Assembly: GCF_014161445.1 (NCBI RefSeq)
Contig: NZ_JABBXA010000008.1
Location: 186,001 to 250,000 of the forward strand
Reading direction: 5' to 3'
DNA: 64,000 nt
Source: Microbispora sp. H13382
GTDB taxonomy: Bacteria > Actinomycetota > Actinomycetes > Streptosporangiales > Streptosporangiaceae
The notes beneath the pieces were generated by a model, which had not been told where the DNA came from, made no database searches, and saw nothing but the letters and a program-made list of their open reading frames with translations. Both the position numbers and the translations under genes were made by a program. Shown piece after piece: positions 33,754 through 46,639 of this stretch (positions are counted from its first letter, which is position 1; each line of letters starts with the position of its first letter).

Positions 33754-34875
33754 TCACATGATCGTCTGCCACCAGCCGTCCACCGGCGGCGGGTCGTCGA
33801 CCGTGACGCGCTCGCCCGGCCGCGGCACCACGAGGCGCACGTCGCGTGCCTTGGCCTCCCGCCACAGCTGGTCGACCGGGTCGTTCCAGGCGTGCGGCGC
33901 GAGCGAGAACGTGCCCCAGTGAACCGGCAGCAGCACCCGGGCGCGCACGTCGAGGTGCGTGAGGATCGCCTCCTCGGGTGTCATGTGGATGTCCGGCCAG
34001 CCCTTGCTGTAGGCGCCGATCTGGACCACCGACAGGTCGAACGGCCCGTACGTCTCGCCGATCGCGGCGTACCCGTCGAAGTAGCCGGAGTCGCCGGTGT
34101 AGAAGACCCGCCGGCGCTCGCCCGCGACGACCCACGAGGCCCAGAGGGTCTGGTCCCGGCGGAACCCGCGGCCGGAGAAGTGACGGCCGGGGGTGGCCAC
34201 GAACCGGAGACCGGACACCGTGGCCTCCTCGTTCCAGTCCAGCTCGATGATCCGGGACGCGGGCACCCGCCAGCGCTCGAGATGGGCGCCGACCCCGAGC
34301 GGCACCAGGAACGGCGCGGACTGCGTGCGGACCAGCAGGCGCACCGTGTCCATGTCGAGGTGGTCGTAGTGGTCGTGCGAGATGACGATCGCGTCGAGCT
34401 CGGGCAGCTCGTACACCGGCACCGGCGGAGGGTGCAGGCGGCGCGGCCCGGTGAACGACGCCGGGGAACACCGCTCGCTCCACACCGGGTCGAGCAGCAC
34501 CCGCCGCCCCTCGATCTCGATCAGCACCGAGGAGTGGCCGTACCAGACGGCGTCGAGGTCCCCGCCCTGGGACGGGCCGGGGGTCATCAGGGGAACGGGG
34601 AGGCGCGGCCTGCGCGGCGTCCGGCGGAGGAACTCGCGGGCGACCTGCTTCCTGGTCCCCGGCGGAAGGACGGGACTGGGCGTCGTGTTGCGGAAGGCGC
34701 CGTCACGGAACTGTTTCGAGCGCCGCACCCGGCTCGCCCGCTCGCCCGACGGCCGCGCCCCCAGCGCGGCGGGGACGTTCCGCACCGCCCACACCGCCGC
34801 CGCCAGGGCGGCCGCTCCCGCGACGAGCCCCACGCGCCGGCCCAGGTCACTACTTCTCGAACCACCGATCTTCAA
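33754..34875 (-). CDS. Metallo-beta-lactamase-fold hydrolase (NAPE-PLD/UlaG-like)
   Basis: Zinc hydrolase of 373 residues. A membrane-anchor or signal-like segment (VGLVAGAAALAAAVWAV) lies near the N-terminus without a clear cleavage site. The MBL domain follows: AVWYGHSSVLIEIEGRRVLL, the HxHxDH motif is SHDHYDHLD, then ATPGRHFSGRG, FYTGDSGYF and LLPVHWGTFSLAPHAWNDP. This order matches the NAPE-phospholipase D/UlaG branch. The TTG start is set by GGGAG seven bases upstream. It probably cleaves a phosphodiester or lactone at the membrane face. It is divergent from the RpiR regulator; no functional tie is obvious. Confidence 0.88.
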   Translation of the reverse strand: MKIGGSRSSDLGRRVGLVAGAAALAAAVWAVRNVPAALGARPSGERASRVRRSKQFRDGAFRNTTPSPVLPPGTRKQVAREFLRRTPRRPRLPVPLMTPGPSQGGDLDAVWYGHSSVLIEIEGRRVLLDPVWSERCSPASFTGPRRLHPPPVPVYELPELDAIVISHDHYDHLDMDTVRLLVRTQSAPFLVPLGVGAHLERWRVPASRIIELDWNEEATVSGLRFVATPGRHFSGRGFRRDQTLWASWVVAGERRRVFYTGDSGYFDGYAAIGETYGPFDLSVVQIGAYSKGWPDIHMTPEEAILTHLDVRARVLLPVHWGTFSLAPHAWNDPVDQLWREAKARDVRLVVPRPGERVTVDDPPPVDGWWQTIM

Positions 34876-35035
34876 TGGCAATCTCCCTTGCTGGGTTCTG
34901 CCGATCAGACTAGGCAATCGCCGCACCGGTGCGCGCCGACGGCGCCTTGCCTGTGGACAACCCGTCAGAGGAGACTGCCTTTGAATGAAAGCATGCAGAC
35001 CGACCGGCCCGGCGTGGGCCGGTGAGGCGGGGGAG

Positions 35036-36133
35036 ATGAACACCGGCCACAACGCGGACGACGGCCCGGGCGGCCACCTCGGCAACCTCGGCGGCCGTGA
35101 CGTGCCCGGCGACCGTGACGTCCTCGATGTCGTCGATGTCTTCGGCGACTTCGGCGACGTCGACGGCGAGGCCGCGTCCCGCCTGCTGCGGCTGTTCGAG
35201 GGGCACCGGCTGACACCCGTGCAGCGCAGGATCGCCCACTGCCTCGCACGGCACGCCGCCGAGGCGCCGTTCCTGTCGAGCGTCGAAGTGGCCGAGCTGG
35301 CCGGGGTCAGCCAGCCGTCGGTGACCCGCTTCGCGATCGCGCTGGGCTACAGCGGATACCCCGGCCTGCGGCGCAGGTTCCGCGAGCTGGGCGTACCGCC
35401 CGGCCGGGGACGGGACGGGGCCGGCCGGAACGGGAAAGACGCCGGACCGGACGCGGGCTCTTCCGCGCCCGCGGTCGCCCCTCGGCTTCCCGGCGGCGGC
35501 GGGGACGGGCAGGCGCCCGAGGATCACGGTCCTGGCCTCGACTCGGCGACCGGCCCGGGTGGCGAGTACCGGCGGGCCGTGCTGGCGGAGATCGAGAACC
35601 TGCGCGCCCTGGCCCGGTCGCTGGACGACCCCGGGCCCGTCGCCGAGGCCGCCCGCCTGCTGGCCGCATCGCGACCGCTTCCGGTGCTGGGCCTGCGGGC
35701 CGCCGCGGCCCAGGCCGCCGGGTTCGCCTACTTCGCGGCGAAGATCCACCCCGACGTACGGCCCCTGCACGAGGCGGGGTCGCTTCTGGCCGACCGCGTC
35801 GAGCAGGCGGCGGCGGCCGGGGCGACGGCCCTGCTGTGCTTCGCCCTGCCCCGCTACCCGGCCGAACTGGTGGACGCTCTCCGCGCCGCCCGCGCGGCCG
35901 GGCTGAACGTCGTCACGGTCGCGGACCGGCGGGTGCCGTCTCTCGCCGGTCTGTCGCACGTCCTGCTCACCGCCGCCGTGGGCACGCGTCTGGTGTTCGA
36001 CACGGCCTGCGCGCCGATGATGCTCGGCCGGGTGCTGCTGGAGGCCATGTGCGACGAACTGCCCGGGGCGCAGGCCCGCCTGGAGGCGTTCGAGGCGTCG
36101 GCCGCGGCCCGTGGGGTATTCCTCATTGACTGA
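35036..36133 (+). CDS. MurR/RpiR-family regulator (HTH plus SIS domain)
   Basis: Regulator of 365 residues. After a Gly/Asp-rich leader, the HTH_6 domain (about residues 45-125) has RLTPVQRRIAHCLARHA and VEVAELAGVSQPSVTRFAIA. A Gly/Pro linker leads to a SIS domain (about 200-340) with RPLPVLGLRAAAAQAAGFAY, LCFALPRYPAELVDALRAAR and GLNVVTVADRR. SIS domains normally bind phosphosugars, but regulators of this group are also found upstream of hut genes, as here (63 bases before hutU). Start choice between ATG 34985 and 35036 is uncertain; the latter has GAGG eight bases upstream. It probably controls histidine use. Confidence 0.85.
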   Translation: MNTGHNADDGPGGHLGNLGGRDVPGDRDVLDVVDVFGDFGDVDGEAASRLLRLFEGHRLTPVQRRIAHCLARHAAEAPFLSSVEVAELAGVSQPSVTRFAIALGYSGYPGLRRRFRELGVPPGRGRDGAGRNGKDAGPDAGSSAPAVAPRLPGGGGDGQAPEDHGPGLDSATGPGGEYRRAVLAEIENLRALARSLDDPGPVAEAARLLAASRPLPVLGLRAAAAQAAGFAYFAAKIHPDVRPLHEAGSLLADRVEQAAAAGATALLCFALPRYPAELVDALRAARAAGLNVVTVADRRVPSLAGLSHVLLTAAVGTRLVFDTACAPMMLGRVLLEAMCDELPGAQARLEAFEASAAARGVFLID

Positions 36134-36140
36134 ATCTATT

Positions 36141-36159
36141 CATTCATTCAGGATGAATG
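36141..36159. promoter_or_regulatory. Inverted-repeat operator before hutU
   Basis: CATTCAT (36141-36147), TCAGG, ATGAATG (36153-36159) is a perfect seven-base inverted repeat in the only AT-rich stretch between the RpiR gene and hutU, 38 bases before the hutU GTG. It is a good candidate site for the RpiR regulator. Confidence 0.5.
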
Positions 36160-36196
36160 GAACCATGCGCCGCGGGCGCGGGTGAAGGGAGGATTC

Positions 36197-37912
36197 GTGG
36201 CTGACGACGGCGACAGCGCCCTCAACCGGGCTCCCGTCCGCGCACCCGTCCGGGCTCCGCGTGGCGGCACGCTCAACACGCGCGGCTGGCAGCAGGAGGC
36301 CGCGCTGCGCATGCTGATGAACAACCTGGACCCCGAGGTCGCCGAGCACCCGGAGCGGCTCGTCGTCTACGGCGGCAGCGGCAAGGCGGCCCGCGACTGG
36401 CGGTCGTACGACGCCATCGTGCGCGAGCTCACCACCCTGCGGGCCGACGAGACGCTGCTGGTGCAGTCGGGCCGGCCGGTCGGCGTGATGACCACCCACG
36501 AGTGGGCTCCCCGGGTGCTCATCGCCAACTCCAACCTCGTCGGCGACTGGGCGACCTGGCCGGAGTTCCGGCGGCTGGAGCGGCTCGGGCTCACGATGTA
36601 CGGCCAGATGACGGCCGGCTCGTGGATCTACATCGGCACCCAGGGCATCCTGCAGGGGACGTACGAGACGTTCGCGGCGGTCGCGGCCAAGCGGTTCGGC
36701 GGCAGCCTCGCCGGGACGATCACCCTCACCGCCGGGCTCGGCGGCATGGGCGGCGCGCAGCCGCTCGCGGTCACGATGAACGGCGGCGTGGCGATCTGCG
36801 TCGACTGCGACCCGCGCGGCGTCGAGCGCCGCATCGGCCACCGCTATCTCGACGTGCGGGCCGAGAGCCTGGAGGAGGCGCTGCGCCTGGCGTACGAGGC
36901 CAGGGACGCGCGCCGCCCGCTGTCGATCGGGGTCGTGGCCAACGCCGCCGAGGCCGTGCCCGCCCTGCTGGCCGGGGGCGCGGAGATCGACGTCGTGACC
37001 GACCAGACGAGCGCGCACGACCCGCTGGCGTACCTGCCGCTCGGCGTCGCGTTCGAGGACATGACCGCGCTCGCGCGCAAGGACCCCGAGGGGTTCACCC
37101 ACCGGGCGCGCGAGTCGATGGCCCGGCACGTCGAGGCGATGGTCGGCTTCCAGGACGCCGGCGCGGAGGTGTTCGACTACGGCAACTCGATCAGGGGCGA
37201 GGCGAGCCTCGCCGGCTACGCGCGGGCGTTCGACTTCCCCGGGTTCGTGCCCGCCTACATCCGGCCGCTGTTCTGCGAGGGGAAGGGCCCGTTCCGTTGG
37301 GCGGCGCTGTCCGGCGACCCGGCCGACATCGCGACGACCGACCGCGCGATCCTCGATCTCTTCCCGGACAACGAGCCGCTGGCCCGGTGGATCAGGATGG
37401 CGGGGGAGCGGGTGCGCTTCCAGGGCCTGCCCGCGCGGATCTGCTGGCTGGGGTACGGCGAGCGCGACCGGGCCGGGGAGCGGTTCAACGACCTCGTCGC
37501 CTCGGGGGAGATCTCCGCGCCCATCGTGATCGGGCGCGACCACCTCGACTGCGGCTCGGTCGCCTCGCCCTACAGGGAGACGGAGGGCATGCTCGACGGC
37601 TCCGACGCGATCGCCGACTGGCCGCTGCTCAACGCCATGGTCAACGTGGCCTCCGGCGCATCCTGGGTGTCGATCCATCACGGAGGAGGGGTCGGCATCG
37701 GCCGTTCCATCCACGCGGGGCAGGTCACCGTCGCCGACGGCACCGCGCTGGCGGGGGAGAAGATCCGCCGGGTGCTGACCAACGACCCCGGCATGGGCGT
37801 GATCCGGCACGTGGACGCAGGGTACGACCGGGCCGCCGAGATCGCCCGCGAGCGAGGCGTACGCGTCCCGATGACCGGGGCGGGGCCGGCCGATGCGGAC
37901 GCCGATGCCTGA
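36197..37912 (+). CDS. hutU: Urocanate hydratase
   Basis: Second enzyme of histidine degradation: urocanate plus water gives 4-imidazolone-5-propanoate, using NAD+ as electrophile. The protein has 571 residues, close to the usual 550-560. It shows [34 protein letters not shown], the NAD-binding [18 protein letters not shown], and [20 protein letters not shown], with [12 protein letters not shown] near the C-terminus. The GTG start is set by GGGAGGA five bases before it. The neighbouring M20 gene overlaps its end. Confidence 0.97.
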   Translation: MADDGDSALNRAPVRAPVRAPRGGTLNTRGWQQEAALRMLMNNLDPEVAEHPERLVVYGGSGKAARDWRSYDAIVRELTTLRADETLLVQSGRPVGVMTTHEWAPRVLIANSNLVGDWATWPEFRRLERLGLTMYGQMTAGSWIYIGTQGILQGTYETFAAVAAKRFGGSLAGTITLTAGLGGMGGAQPLAVTMNGGVAICVDCDPRGVERRIGHRYLDVRAESLEEALRLAYEARDARRPLSIGVVANAAEAVPALLAGGAEIDVVTDQTSAHDPLAYLPLGVAFEDMTALARKDPEGFTHRARESMARHVEAMVGFQDAGAEVFDYGNSIRGEASLAGYARAFDFPGFVPAYIRPLFCEGKGPFRWAALSGDPADIATTDRAILDLFPDNEPLARWIRMAGERVRFQGLPARICWLGYGERDRAGERFNDLVASGEISAPIVIGRDHLDCGSVASPYRETEGMLDGSDAIADWPLLNAMVNVASGASWVSIHHGGGVGIGRSIHAGQVTVADGTALAGEKIRRVLTNDPGMGVIRHVDAGYDRAAEIARERGVRVPMTGAGPADADADA

Positions 37913-39152
37913 GGGAGCGGCGCGGGTCCTGCCCGAGGAGGTGGCGGACGGCTTCCGCCGCATGTGGCGTGACCTGCTCCCCGTCGGCCGGTACGACGCG
38001 ACGGGCGGGTACCGCAGGCACGCCTGGACGGCGGCGGACGCCGAGTGCCGGGCCTGGTTCGCCGGGCAGGCGCGCGAGAGAGGCCTGACGTACGAGATCG
38101 ACCGCAACGGCAACCAGTGGGCCTGGCTGGGCGATCCCGCGGCCGGGAACGCCGTGGTGACCGGCTCCCACCTCGACTCGGTGCCCGACGGCGGGGCGTA
38201 CGACGGCCCGTTGGGTGTCGTGGGGGCGTTCGCCGCGCTCGACGCCCTGCGGGCGCGCGGCCTGCGGCCGGAGCGGCCGCTGGCGGTGGTGAACTTCACC
38301 GAGGAGGAGGGCGCCAGGTTCGGCCTTGCCTGCCTGGGGTCGCGGTTGATGACCGGCGCCGTCCGCCCGGAGACGGCGGGGGCGCTGCGGGACGCGGACG
38401 GCGTCACCCTGGCGGCCGCGATGGAACGGGCGGGACGCGACCCGGGGGCCGCCGGGCGCGACGACGAGCGCCTCGCGCTCGTCGGCGCGTTCGTGGAACT
38501 GCACGTGGAGCAGGGCCGCCACCTCGCCGGCACGCCGTACCCGGTCGGCGTCGCCTCGGCGATATGGCCGCACGGCCGCTGGCGCTTCGACTTCCACGGG
38601 GAGGCCAACCACGCCGGGACCACCCGGCTGGAGGACCGGCGCGACCCCATGCCGGCCTACGCGGCGGCCGTGCTGGCCGCTCGGGCGGGCGCCGAGCGTC
38701 TGGGGGCCCTGGCCACCTTCGGCAGGGTCAGGGTCGAGCCCAACGGCACCAACGCCATCGCGTCGCTGGTCACCGCGTGGCTCGACTGCCGGGCTCCCGA
38801 CGCCGCCCTGCTGGACAGCCTCGTCGAGGAGACGGCCCGGGCGGCCGAAGGGGCCGAGGTTACCCGGGAGTCCTACACGGCGGTCGTGGACTTCGACGCG
38901 TCACTGCGCGACCGCGTCGCGCGCGTCCTCGGCGGCGCGCCGGTGCTGCCCACGGGGGCGGGGCACGACGCCGGCATCCTCGCAGGAGAGGTCCCGGCGG
39001 CCATGCTGTTCGTGCGCAACCCCACGGGTGTCTCGCACTCGCCGTACGAGCACGCCGAGGAGGTCGACTGCCTCGCCGGGGTCGCCGCCCTCGCCGCCAT
39101 CCTGGAGGACCTGCTCGCTCCGGCCGCCGACGGCCCCGGCGCGGCTCTCTGA
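37893..39152 (+). CDS. M20-family amidohydrolase of the hut cluster (allantoate amidohydrolase-like)
   Basis: Zinc amidohydrolase of 419 residues in the hydantoinase/carbamoylase (AllC) subgroup. Metal ligands appear in [20 protein letters not shown] (His, Asp), [11 protein letters not shown] (Glu pair), ELHVEQG (His) and [10 protein letters not shown] (His). In streptomycetes a gene of this annotation sits between hutU and hutF, in a route where HutF makes N-formylglutamate. A deformylase is then needed, so this enzyme may be N-formyl-L-glutamate amidohydrolase rather than a purine enzyme. That is inference from context. It overlaps hutU by 20 bases; an ATG 12 bases later is an equally possible start. 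Confidence 0.85.
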   Translation: MRTPMPEGAARVLPEEVADGFRRMWRDLLPVGRYDATGGYRRHAWTAADAECRAWFAGQARERGLTYEIDRNGNQWAWLGDPAAGNAVVTGSHLDSVPDGGAYDGPLGVVGAFAALDALRARGLRPERPLAVVNFTEEEGARFGLACLGSRLMTGAVRPETAGALRDADGVTLAAAMERAGRDPGAAGRDDERLALVGAFVELHVEQGRHLAGTPYPVGVASAIWPHGRWRFDFHGEANHAGTTRLEDRRDPMPAYAAAVLAARAGAERLGALATFGRVRVEPNGTNAIASLVTAWLDCRAPDAALLDSLVEETARAAEGAEVTRESYTAVVDFDASLRDRVARVLGGAPVLPTGAGHDAGILAGEVPAAMLFVRNPTGVSHSPYEHAEEVDCLAGVAALAAILEDLLAPAADGPGAAL

Positions 39153-39385
39153 GCGCACCGGCGGCTGAACCCCCCCGGCGCGAGTTGCCCAAGCTGGGTG
39201 CCAACTGGGCGAATTTAGCCTTTTAGTGCTACCAGTGCTTGTTTGCTCCCTGATGGGTGACTGAGGCGTTTGATGCCTTTAGCGTGAGAACCAGGGTCCA
39301 GATCCAAGGTTCGATGGATCGATTCGAGCTCCGTGCACTCGGACGTCGTCCGCTTTCTCAGCACGGAGCCGACGGAGGGATTCCC

Positions 39386-39730
39386 ATGTTCAGACACGCA
39401 TTGGCTGCTGCCGTCGTGACGGCTTCGGCCCTCGTCGTCCCTGTCACGATGCAGACGCAGCCCGCCGGCGCCGCCGGCACGACCGAGCAGGTCATCAGGC
39501 CGTCGAGCACGGGGGACTGCCCGGGAGGCGAATGCCGCAGGCGCCACCGTCACCGTCACCATCACCGTGAACATCACCGCCGCCACCATCCCGGGCAGCA
39601 GCAACAGCAGCAGCAGCAAGGAAGAGGCCAGCAGCAACAGCAGCAACAGCAGCACGGCCGAGGCGGTCAGCAGCAGCAACAGCAACAGCAACAGGGCCGG
39701 GGAGGTCAGCAGCAGCAACAGCAGCAGTGA
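39386..39730 (+). CDS. Secreted His-rich, polyglutamine-tract protein
   Basis: Small secreted protein of 114 residues. The signal peptide (HALAAAVVTASALVVPVT) ends near PAGAAG. Then TTEQVIRPSSTGDCPGGEC is followed by a His/Arg block (about 53-70; ten His in RHRHRHHHREHHRRHH) and by four Gln runs of 8, 8, 9 and 7 separated by GRG, HGRGG and GRGG. GGAGGG is placed before the ATG. Codons are CAG/CAA mixed, so the tract is a coded repeat that has also expanded. It may bind metal through the His block. No homologue is recognised. The antisense strand encodes polyleucine, which I regard as a shadow. Confidence 0.72.
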   Translation: MFRHALAAAVVTASALVVPVTMQTQPAGAAGTTEQVIRPSSTGDCPGGECRRRHRHRHHHREHHRRHHPGQQQQQQQQGRGQQQQQQQQHGRGGQQQQQQQQQGRGGQQQQQQQ

Positions 39731-39764
39731 CCGAATGACCGGCCATCGTTCCTGATCGGCCCTG

Positions 39765-39796
39765 TGCCCCGCGTCCATTGCCTCGCGGGGCATTTT
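39765..39796. terminator. Rho-independent terminator
   Basis: TGCCCCGCG (39765-39773), ten-base loop, CGCGGGGCA (39784-39792), then TTTT. A textbook nine-base stem with T-run, ending the His/Gln-rich gene in the plus direction. Confidence 0.85.
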
Positions 39797-39830
39797 CGTC
39801 GCCGGTCCCGGCGCACCGAAGGCGGGCGCC

Positions 39831-39920
39831 GGGAGCGAGCAGGCGGCAGACCGGGAGGGCGTCAGCGGGATCGGCGGTCACCTGAACGGGGAGCGAGCAG
39901 GCGGGTGGACCGGGAGGGCG

Positions 39921-39938
<18 letters not shown>
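39831..39938. repeat. Imperfect tandem duplication of about 50 bp at the tex 3' end
   Basis: The block beginning GGGAGCGAGCAGGCGG (39831-39879) and ending GCGGGATCGGCGGTC is repeated almost unchanged at 39888-39938. The second copy contains the tex stop codon and its last codons; the first copy lies beyond the stop. So the gene's end has been duplicated downstream. Confidence 0.75.
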
Positions 39939-43096
<3,158 letters not shown>

Positions 43097-43141
43097 GATC
43101 GGTAATGATTGCCCAGCCGGACGGGCGTACCCCGGGATCCG

Positions 43142-44890
43142 TCAGACCACTTCGAGCAGCTCGTCGACCACGCCGAGCGCCAGCGTCTTGTAGCCCACGG
43201 AGTCGAACAGCACCGTGATCCGGTCCTGCTCACGGCTCATCACGATCCCGTGCCCCCACTCCGCGTGCCGTACGTTCGCGTGCATGGGGAACGGCCCGTC
43301 GCCGGTCTCCGGCGGGGTGACGGTCCCGGAGCGGCAGGTGTCGCAGTCGCCGCACGACCGCTCGTACGGCTCGCCGAAGTACTCCAGCAGGAAGCGGCGC
43401 CGGCAGCCGGTCGTCTCCGCGTAGCCGCGCATCATCTCCAGCCGGGAGTCCTCCATCCGGTGCCGGAGATCGTCGATCTCCACTGCGCGGGCGGCGGCCT
43501 CGTCCGGCGGCGGGCCGTCCGGCGCGTAGTGCAGGGCGCCACCGTGGCTGACCTCGACCGCGCCCGCCCGCTCCAGCAGGTTGACGTGCGAGGTCAGCCT
43601 GGCGGTCCCGATGTCGAGGAGCTCGCGCAGGTCGGCGGCGGCCACCTCCCCGCCGTGCTCGTGGACCAGCGTCGCGACGCGCCGCATCAGGTTCTCGTCC
43701 GCGCGGCCCGAGGCGAAGAACTTGCGCAGCCCCAGGTCCTCGGGCCGGTAGAACAGCACGGTCTCGGCCGGGTTGCCGTCCCGGCCCGCCCGGCCGATCT
43801 CCTGGTAGTACGCGTCGAGCGACTCGGGGGGCGCGGCGTGCAGCACGTAACGCACGTCGTGCTTGTCGATGCCCATCCCGAAGGCCGAGGTCGCCACGAC
43901 GGTGTCGAGGTCGTCGTCCTGGAACCGCTCGTGGATGCGGCGACGTTCCTTCGCCTTCATCCCCGCGTGGTACGCCTCGGCCCGGCGGCCGCGCTCCTTC
44001 AGCAGGTCGGCGTACTCCTCGGCCTGGCGCCGCGTCGCCACGTAGACCAGCCCCACGCCGTCCAGCCCGGCGGCGTGGTCGGCCAGGGCCCTGCGCTTGT
44101 CGTCGTCGCTCGTGAACCGGTGGACCTCGAGATGCAGGTTGGGCCGGTCGAATCCCCGCACGATCTGCTGGGCCCCGATCAGGCCGAGCGACTCGACGAT
44201 CTCCTCGCGTACGGTCGGCGCGGCCGTGGCCGTCATCGCGATCACCGGGGGATGGCCCAGACGCTCGATGACCTTGCCGAGCCGCAGATACTCCGGCCGG
44301 AAGTCGTGGCCCCAGGTGGACACGCAGTGCGCCTCGTCCACCGCGATCAGGGAGGGCCGGGCCTCGGCCAGCCGCTCGACCACCTCGGGCTTGGCGAGCT
44401 GCTCCGGCGAAAGGAACACGTACTCGGCGTCGCCCGCGCTGACCTGATCGAGGCCCGCCTCGACCGAGCCGGCCGAGTTGACCGCGACCGCGCCCGCGGC
44501 CCCCGCCTTGAGCAGGCCCATGACCTGGTCGCGCTGCAGGGCGATGAGCGGCGACACGACGATCGTCGGGCCTTCCAGGAGCAACCCGGGCACCTGGTAG
44601 ACGGCCGACTTGCCGCCGCCCGTGGGCATCACCAGCAGCACGTCGCGCCCCGCGAGCAGGAGCTCCATCGCCTCCTGCTGGCCGGGACGCAGTTGCTGCC
44701 AGCCGAAGGCGTCCCTGGCCGTGGCCCGCAGGCGCCTGCCCCTGCGTCCGAACCGCCGGCCGAAGCGGCCCCCGGCCCAGCCGCCGGCCCAGCTTCCCGA
44801 CCAGTCCCGCGACCAGCCGCCCCCGGCGCCGCCGAGCCTGTCACCGGGTCGTCCGCCGGACAGGCCCCCATATCTCTGCCTGACGCTCAT
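43142..44890 (-). CDS. recQ: RecQ-family ATP-dependent DNA helicase
   Basis: 3'-5' DNA helicase of 582 residues. Residues 1-55 are a Gly/Trp/Arg-rich leader not found in E. coli RecQ. Motif 0 is [13 protein letters not shown], motif I is MPTGGGKS (88-95), motif II is DEAH (185-188), motif III MTATAAP, motif [21 protein letters not shown], and motif [14 protein letters not shown]. The zinc cysteines appear in [15 protein letters not shown] and SCGDCDTC. There is no HRDC domain. Instead the C-terminus is a small KOW-like module ([20 protein letters not shown]), as in many actinobacterial RecQ and UvrD proteins. It is divergent from ppx. Confidence 0.94.
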   Translation of the reverse strand: MSVRQRYGGLSGGRPGDRLGGAGGGWSRDWSGSWAGGWAGGRFGRRFGRRGRRLRATARDAFGWQQLRPGQQEAMELLLAGRDVLLVMPTGGGKSAVYQVPGLLLEGPTIVVSPLIALQRDQVMGLLKAGAAGAVAVNSAGSVEAGLDQVSAGDAEYVFLSPEQLAKPEVVERLAEARPSLIAVDEAHCVSTWGHDFRPEYLRLGKVIERLGHPPVIAMTATAAPTVREEIVESLGLIGAQQIVRGFDRPNLHLEVHRFTSDDDKRRALADHAAGLDGVGLVYVATRRQAEEYADLLKERGRRAEAYHAGMKAKERRRIHERFQDDDLDTVVATSAFGMGIDKHDVRYVLHAAPPESLDAYYQEIGRAGRDGNPAETVLFYRPEDLGLRKFFASGRADENLMRRVATLVHEHGGEVAAADLRELLDIGTARLTSHVNLLERAGAVEVSHGGALHYAPDGPPPDEAAARAVEIDDLRHRMEDSRLEMMRGYAETTGCRRRFLLEYFGEPYERSCGDCDTCRSGTVTPPETGDGPFPMHANVRHAEWGHGIVMSREQDRITVLFDSVGYKTLALGVVDELLEVV

Positions 44891-45004
44891 GCCATCGCAC
44901 TCCCTCGCCCGAACGGCCTGCAACTACCCCCGGGGAAAGGGTCGAACCGGAAGTGGGCCCGGGAGGCGGTGGATCTTTCCCGGGCGGGCGGTACCGTCGG
45001 GAGC

Positions 45005-45958
45005 ATGCGACTCGGAGTCCTGGACGTCGGTTCCAACACGGTGCACCTGCTCGTCATGGACGCGCATCAGGGTGCCCGGCCCCTCCCGGCGTTCTCCCAC
45101 AAGGAGGAGCTGAGGCTGGCCGAGCACCTCGTCGACGGCGACAGGCTCAGTGAGGAGGGCGCGGCGCGGCTCGGGGCCTTCGTGCGTGAAGCGGCCCGCA
45201 TCGCCGAGGACAAGGGCGTGGAGGACCTGGTCGCCTTCGCCACCTCGGCGGTGCGCGACGCGGTGAACGGTGAGGACGTGCTGGCGCAGATCAAGGCCGA
45301 CACGCGGGTGGACATCCAGGTGCTGTCGGGGGACGACGAGGCCAGGCTGACGTTCCTGGCCGTGCGCCGCTGGTTCGGCTGGTCCTCCGGGCGGTTGCTG
45401 GTGACCGACATCGGGGGCGGCTCGCTGGAGATCGCCTCAGGCATCGACGAGGAGCCCGACGTCACGGTCTCCCTCCCGCTCGGGGCGGGACGGCTCACCC
45501 GTGACTGGTTCACCGCCGACCCGCCCGGCCCGGAGGAGCTCCGCGCGCTGCGCCGGCACGTGCGTACCGAGATCGGGCGGACGGCCGGGGCGGTCGCCAG
45601 GTACGGCAGGCCCGACCACGCCGTCGCCACGTCCAAGACCTTCCGCCAGCTCGCGCGCATCGCGGGGGCGGCCTCGTCGGGCGAGGGCCCGTACGTCAAG
45701 CGGACGCTGACGCATGAGGACCTGGTCGAGTGGACGGCACGGCTGGCGGCGATGCCGGCGGCCCGCAGGGCGGAGCTTCCCGGCGTGTCCGCCGGGCGGG
45801 CCGCGCAGCTTCTCGCCGGCGCGGTCGTCGCGGACGCCGCGATGGACCTGTTCGAGCTGCCGGTGCTGGAGATCTGCCCGTGGGCGCTGCGGGAGGGCGT
45901 GATCCTGCGCAGGCTCGACGGCCTGCCCATGGGTCGCCCCCCGCTGGCCGATCAGTAA
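45005..45958 (+). CDS. ppx: Ppx/GppA-family exopolyphosphatase
   Basis: Cytoplasmic phosphatase of 317 residues that trims polyphosphate or (p)ppGpp. The actin-like fold shows [20 protein letters not shown] (phosphate 1), [35 protein letters not shown], and [12 protein letters not shown] (phosphate 2). It has only the two N-terminal ASKHA domains, like the short mycobacterial Ppx1 type, and lacks the HD domain of E. coli Ppx. GGGAG precedes the ATG. Confidence 0.93.
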   Translation: MRLGVLDVGSNTVHLLVMDAHQGARPLPAFSHKEELRLAEHLVDGDRLSEEGAARLGAFVREAARIAEDKGVEDLVAFATSAVRDAVNGEDVLAQIKADTRVDIQVLSGDDEARLTFLAVRRWFGWSSGRLLVTDIGGGSLEIASGIDEEPDVTVSLPLGAGRLTRDWFTADPPGPEELRALRRHVRTEIGRTAGAVARYGRPDHAVATSKTFRQLARIAGAASSGEGPYVKRTLTHEDLVEWTARLAAMPAARRAELPGVSAGRAAQLLAGAVVADAAMDLFELPVLEICPWALREGVILRRLDGLPMGRPPLADQ

Positions 45959-46084
45959 GGTATGAGGGTCATCCAAACGGGGCAAGGCACCAATATCCGG
46001 CAATTTCCGTTCCCTCATGTGGCGGGTGGTGTTCCACCGGCCACCGGAGTGCCGTAATCGGGGTCGACCTCTGGAGGAATCTCA

Positions 46085-46540
46085 ATGGTGGAGCTGCTGG
46101 GAGCCGTGGTCTCCCTGGCGGCGGTGGCGGTGCTGGTGCTCGCGGCGGTGGTGGCGATCGCGGTCGCGACCCTCGCCTGGCTGGGCGTGATGGCGGTGAG
46201 CACCGGGCGCGAGTCCTACGGGCGGGCCATACCCGTCCCGGCGGGCACGGGCACGGACGAGCGCGCGCGGGACTCCCGGGCCGCCGAGGCCCGGGAGACC
46301 GGTGCGTCCGCGAACCGGTCCGGTCAAGTGTCCGCGAACGGGTCCGGTCAAGTGTCCGCGAACGGGTCCGGTCAAGCGCTCACGAACGGGTCCGCGAGCG
46401 GAGCCGCCAAGGGCTCCGTGATCGGATCCGCCGGCACGCCCGCGAACGGGTCCGGCAACGGACACGCGAGCGGGCACCCGGCGGGCCGGGGCGCGAACCG
46501 GCAGATCCGGGCCGTCGCCGCCTCCGCGCGCCGCGTGTAA
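46085..46540 (+). CDS. Membrane-anchored Ser/Gly/Asn repeat protein, unknown
   Basis: Protein of 151 residues. One N-terminal membrane helix (VVSLAAVAVLVLAAVVAIAV) is followed by a hydrophilic tail made of an eight-residue repeat, SANGSGQV, in three clean copies and further degenerate ones (LTNGSASG, PANGSGNG). GGAGG seven bases before the ATG supports translation. The tail is probably unstructured. I do not recognise a family. It lies between ppx and a small coiled-coil gene on the other strand. Confidence 0.6.
   Translation: MVELLGAVVSLAAVAVLVLAAVVAIAVATLAWLGVMAVSTGRESYGRAIPVPAGTGTDERARDSRAAEARETGASANRSGQVSANGSGQVSANGSGQALTNGSASGAAKGSVIGSAGTPANGSGNGHASGHPAGRGANRQIRAVAASARRV
46304..46393 (+). 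repeat. 24-bp tandem coding repeat
   Basis: Units at 46304-46327, 46328-46351 and 46352-46375, with a partial fourth to 46393. The consensus begins GTGTCCGCGAACGGG and ends TCCGGTCAA. Copies 2 and 3 are identical, which implies recent expansion. It keeps the reading frame of the membrane-anchored protein. Confidence 0.8.
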
Positions 46541-46639
46541 CCGTCGCCGGTAGGCGAGGCCCATGCCGACGTCCCCGTCAGGTCTTCCCTGGCGGGGACG
46601 CCGTCGTTCCGGGCGGCGGGCACCCGGGCGGGGATGCCG

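Noticed and set aside
39153..39385. Riboswitch-like leader before the His/Gln-rich gene
   Set aside because: There is a small GATCCA/TGGATC hairpin (39301-39320), but I could not match c-di-AMP or c-di-GMP riboswitch cores.
39592..39730. Gln/Gly repeats as a CRISPR or minisatellite array
   Set aside because: The repeats are triplet-based, in frame within a coding sequence, and have no unique spacers.
39215..39793. Minus-strand polyleucine protein
   Set aside because: It is the antisense of the CAG/CAA repeat gene. The plus frame has signal peptide, ribosome site and terminator, and the minus frame has none.
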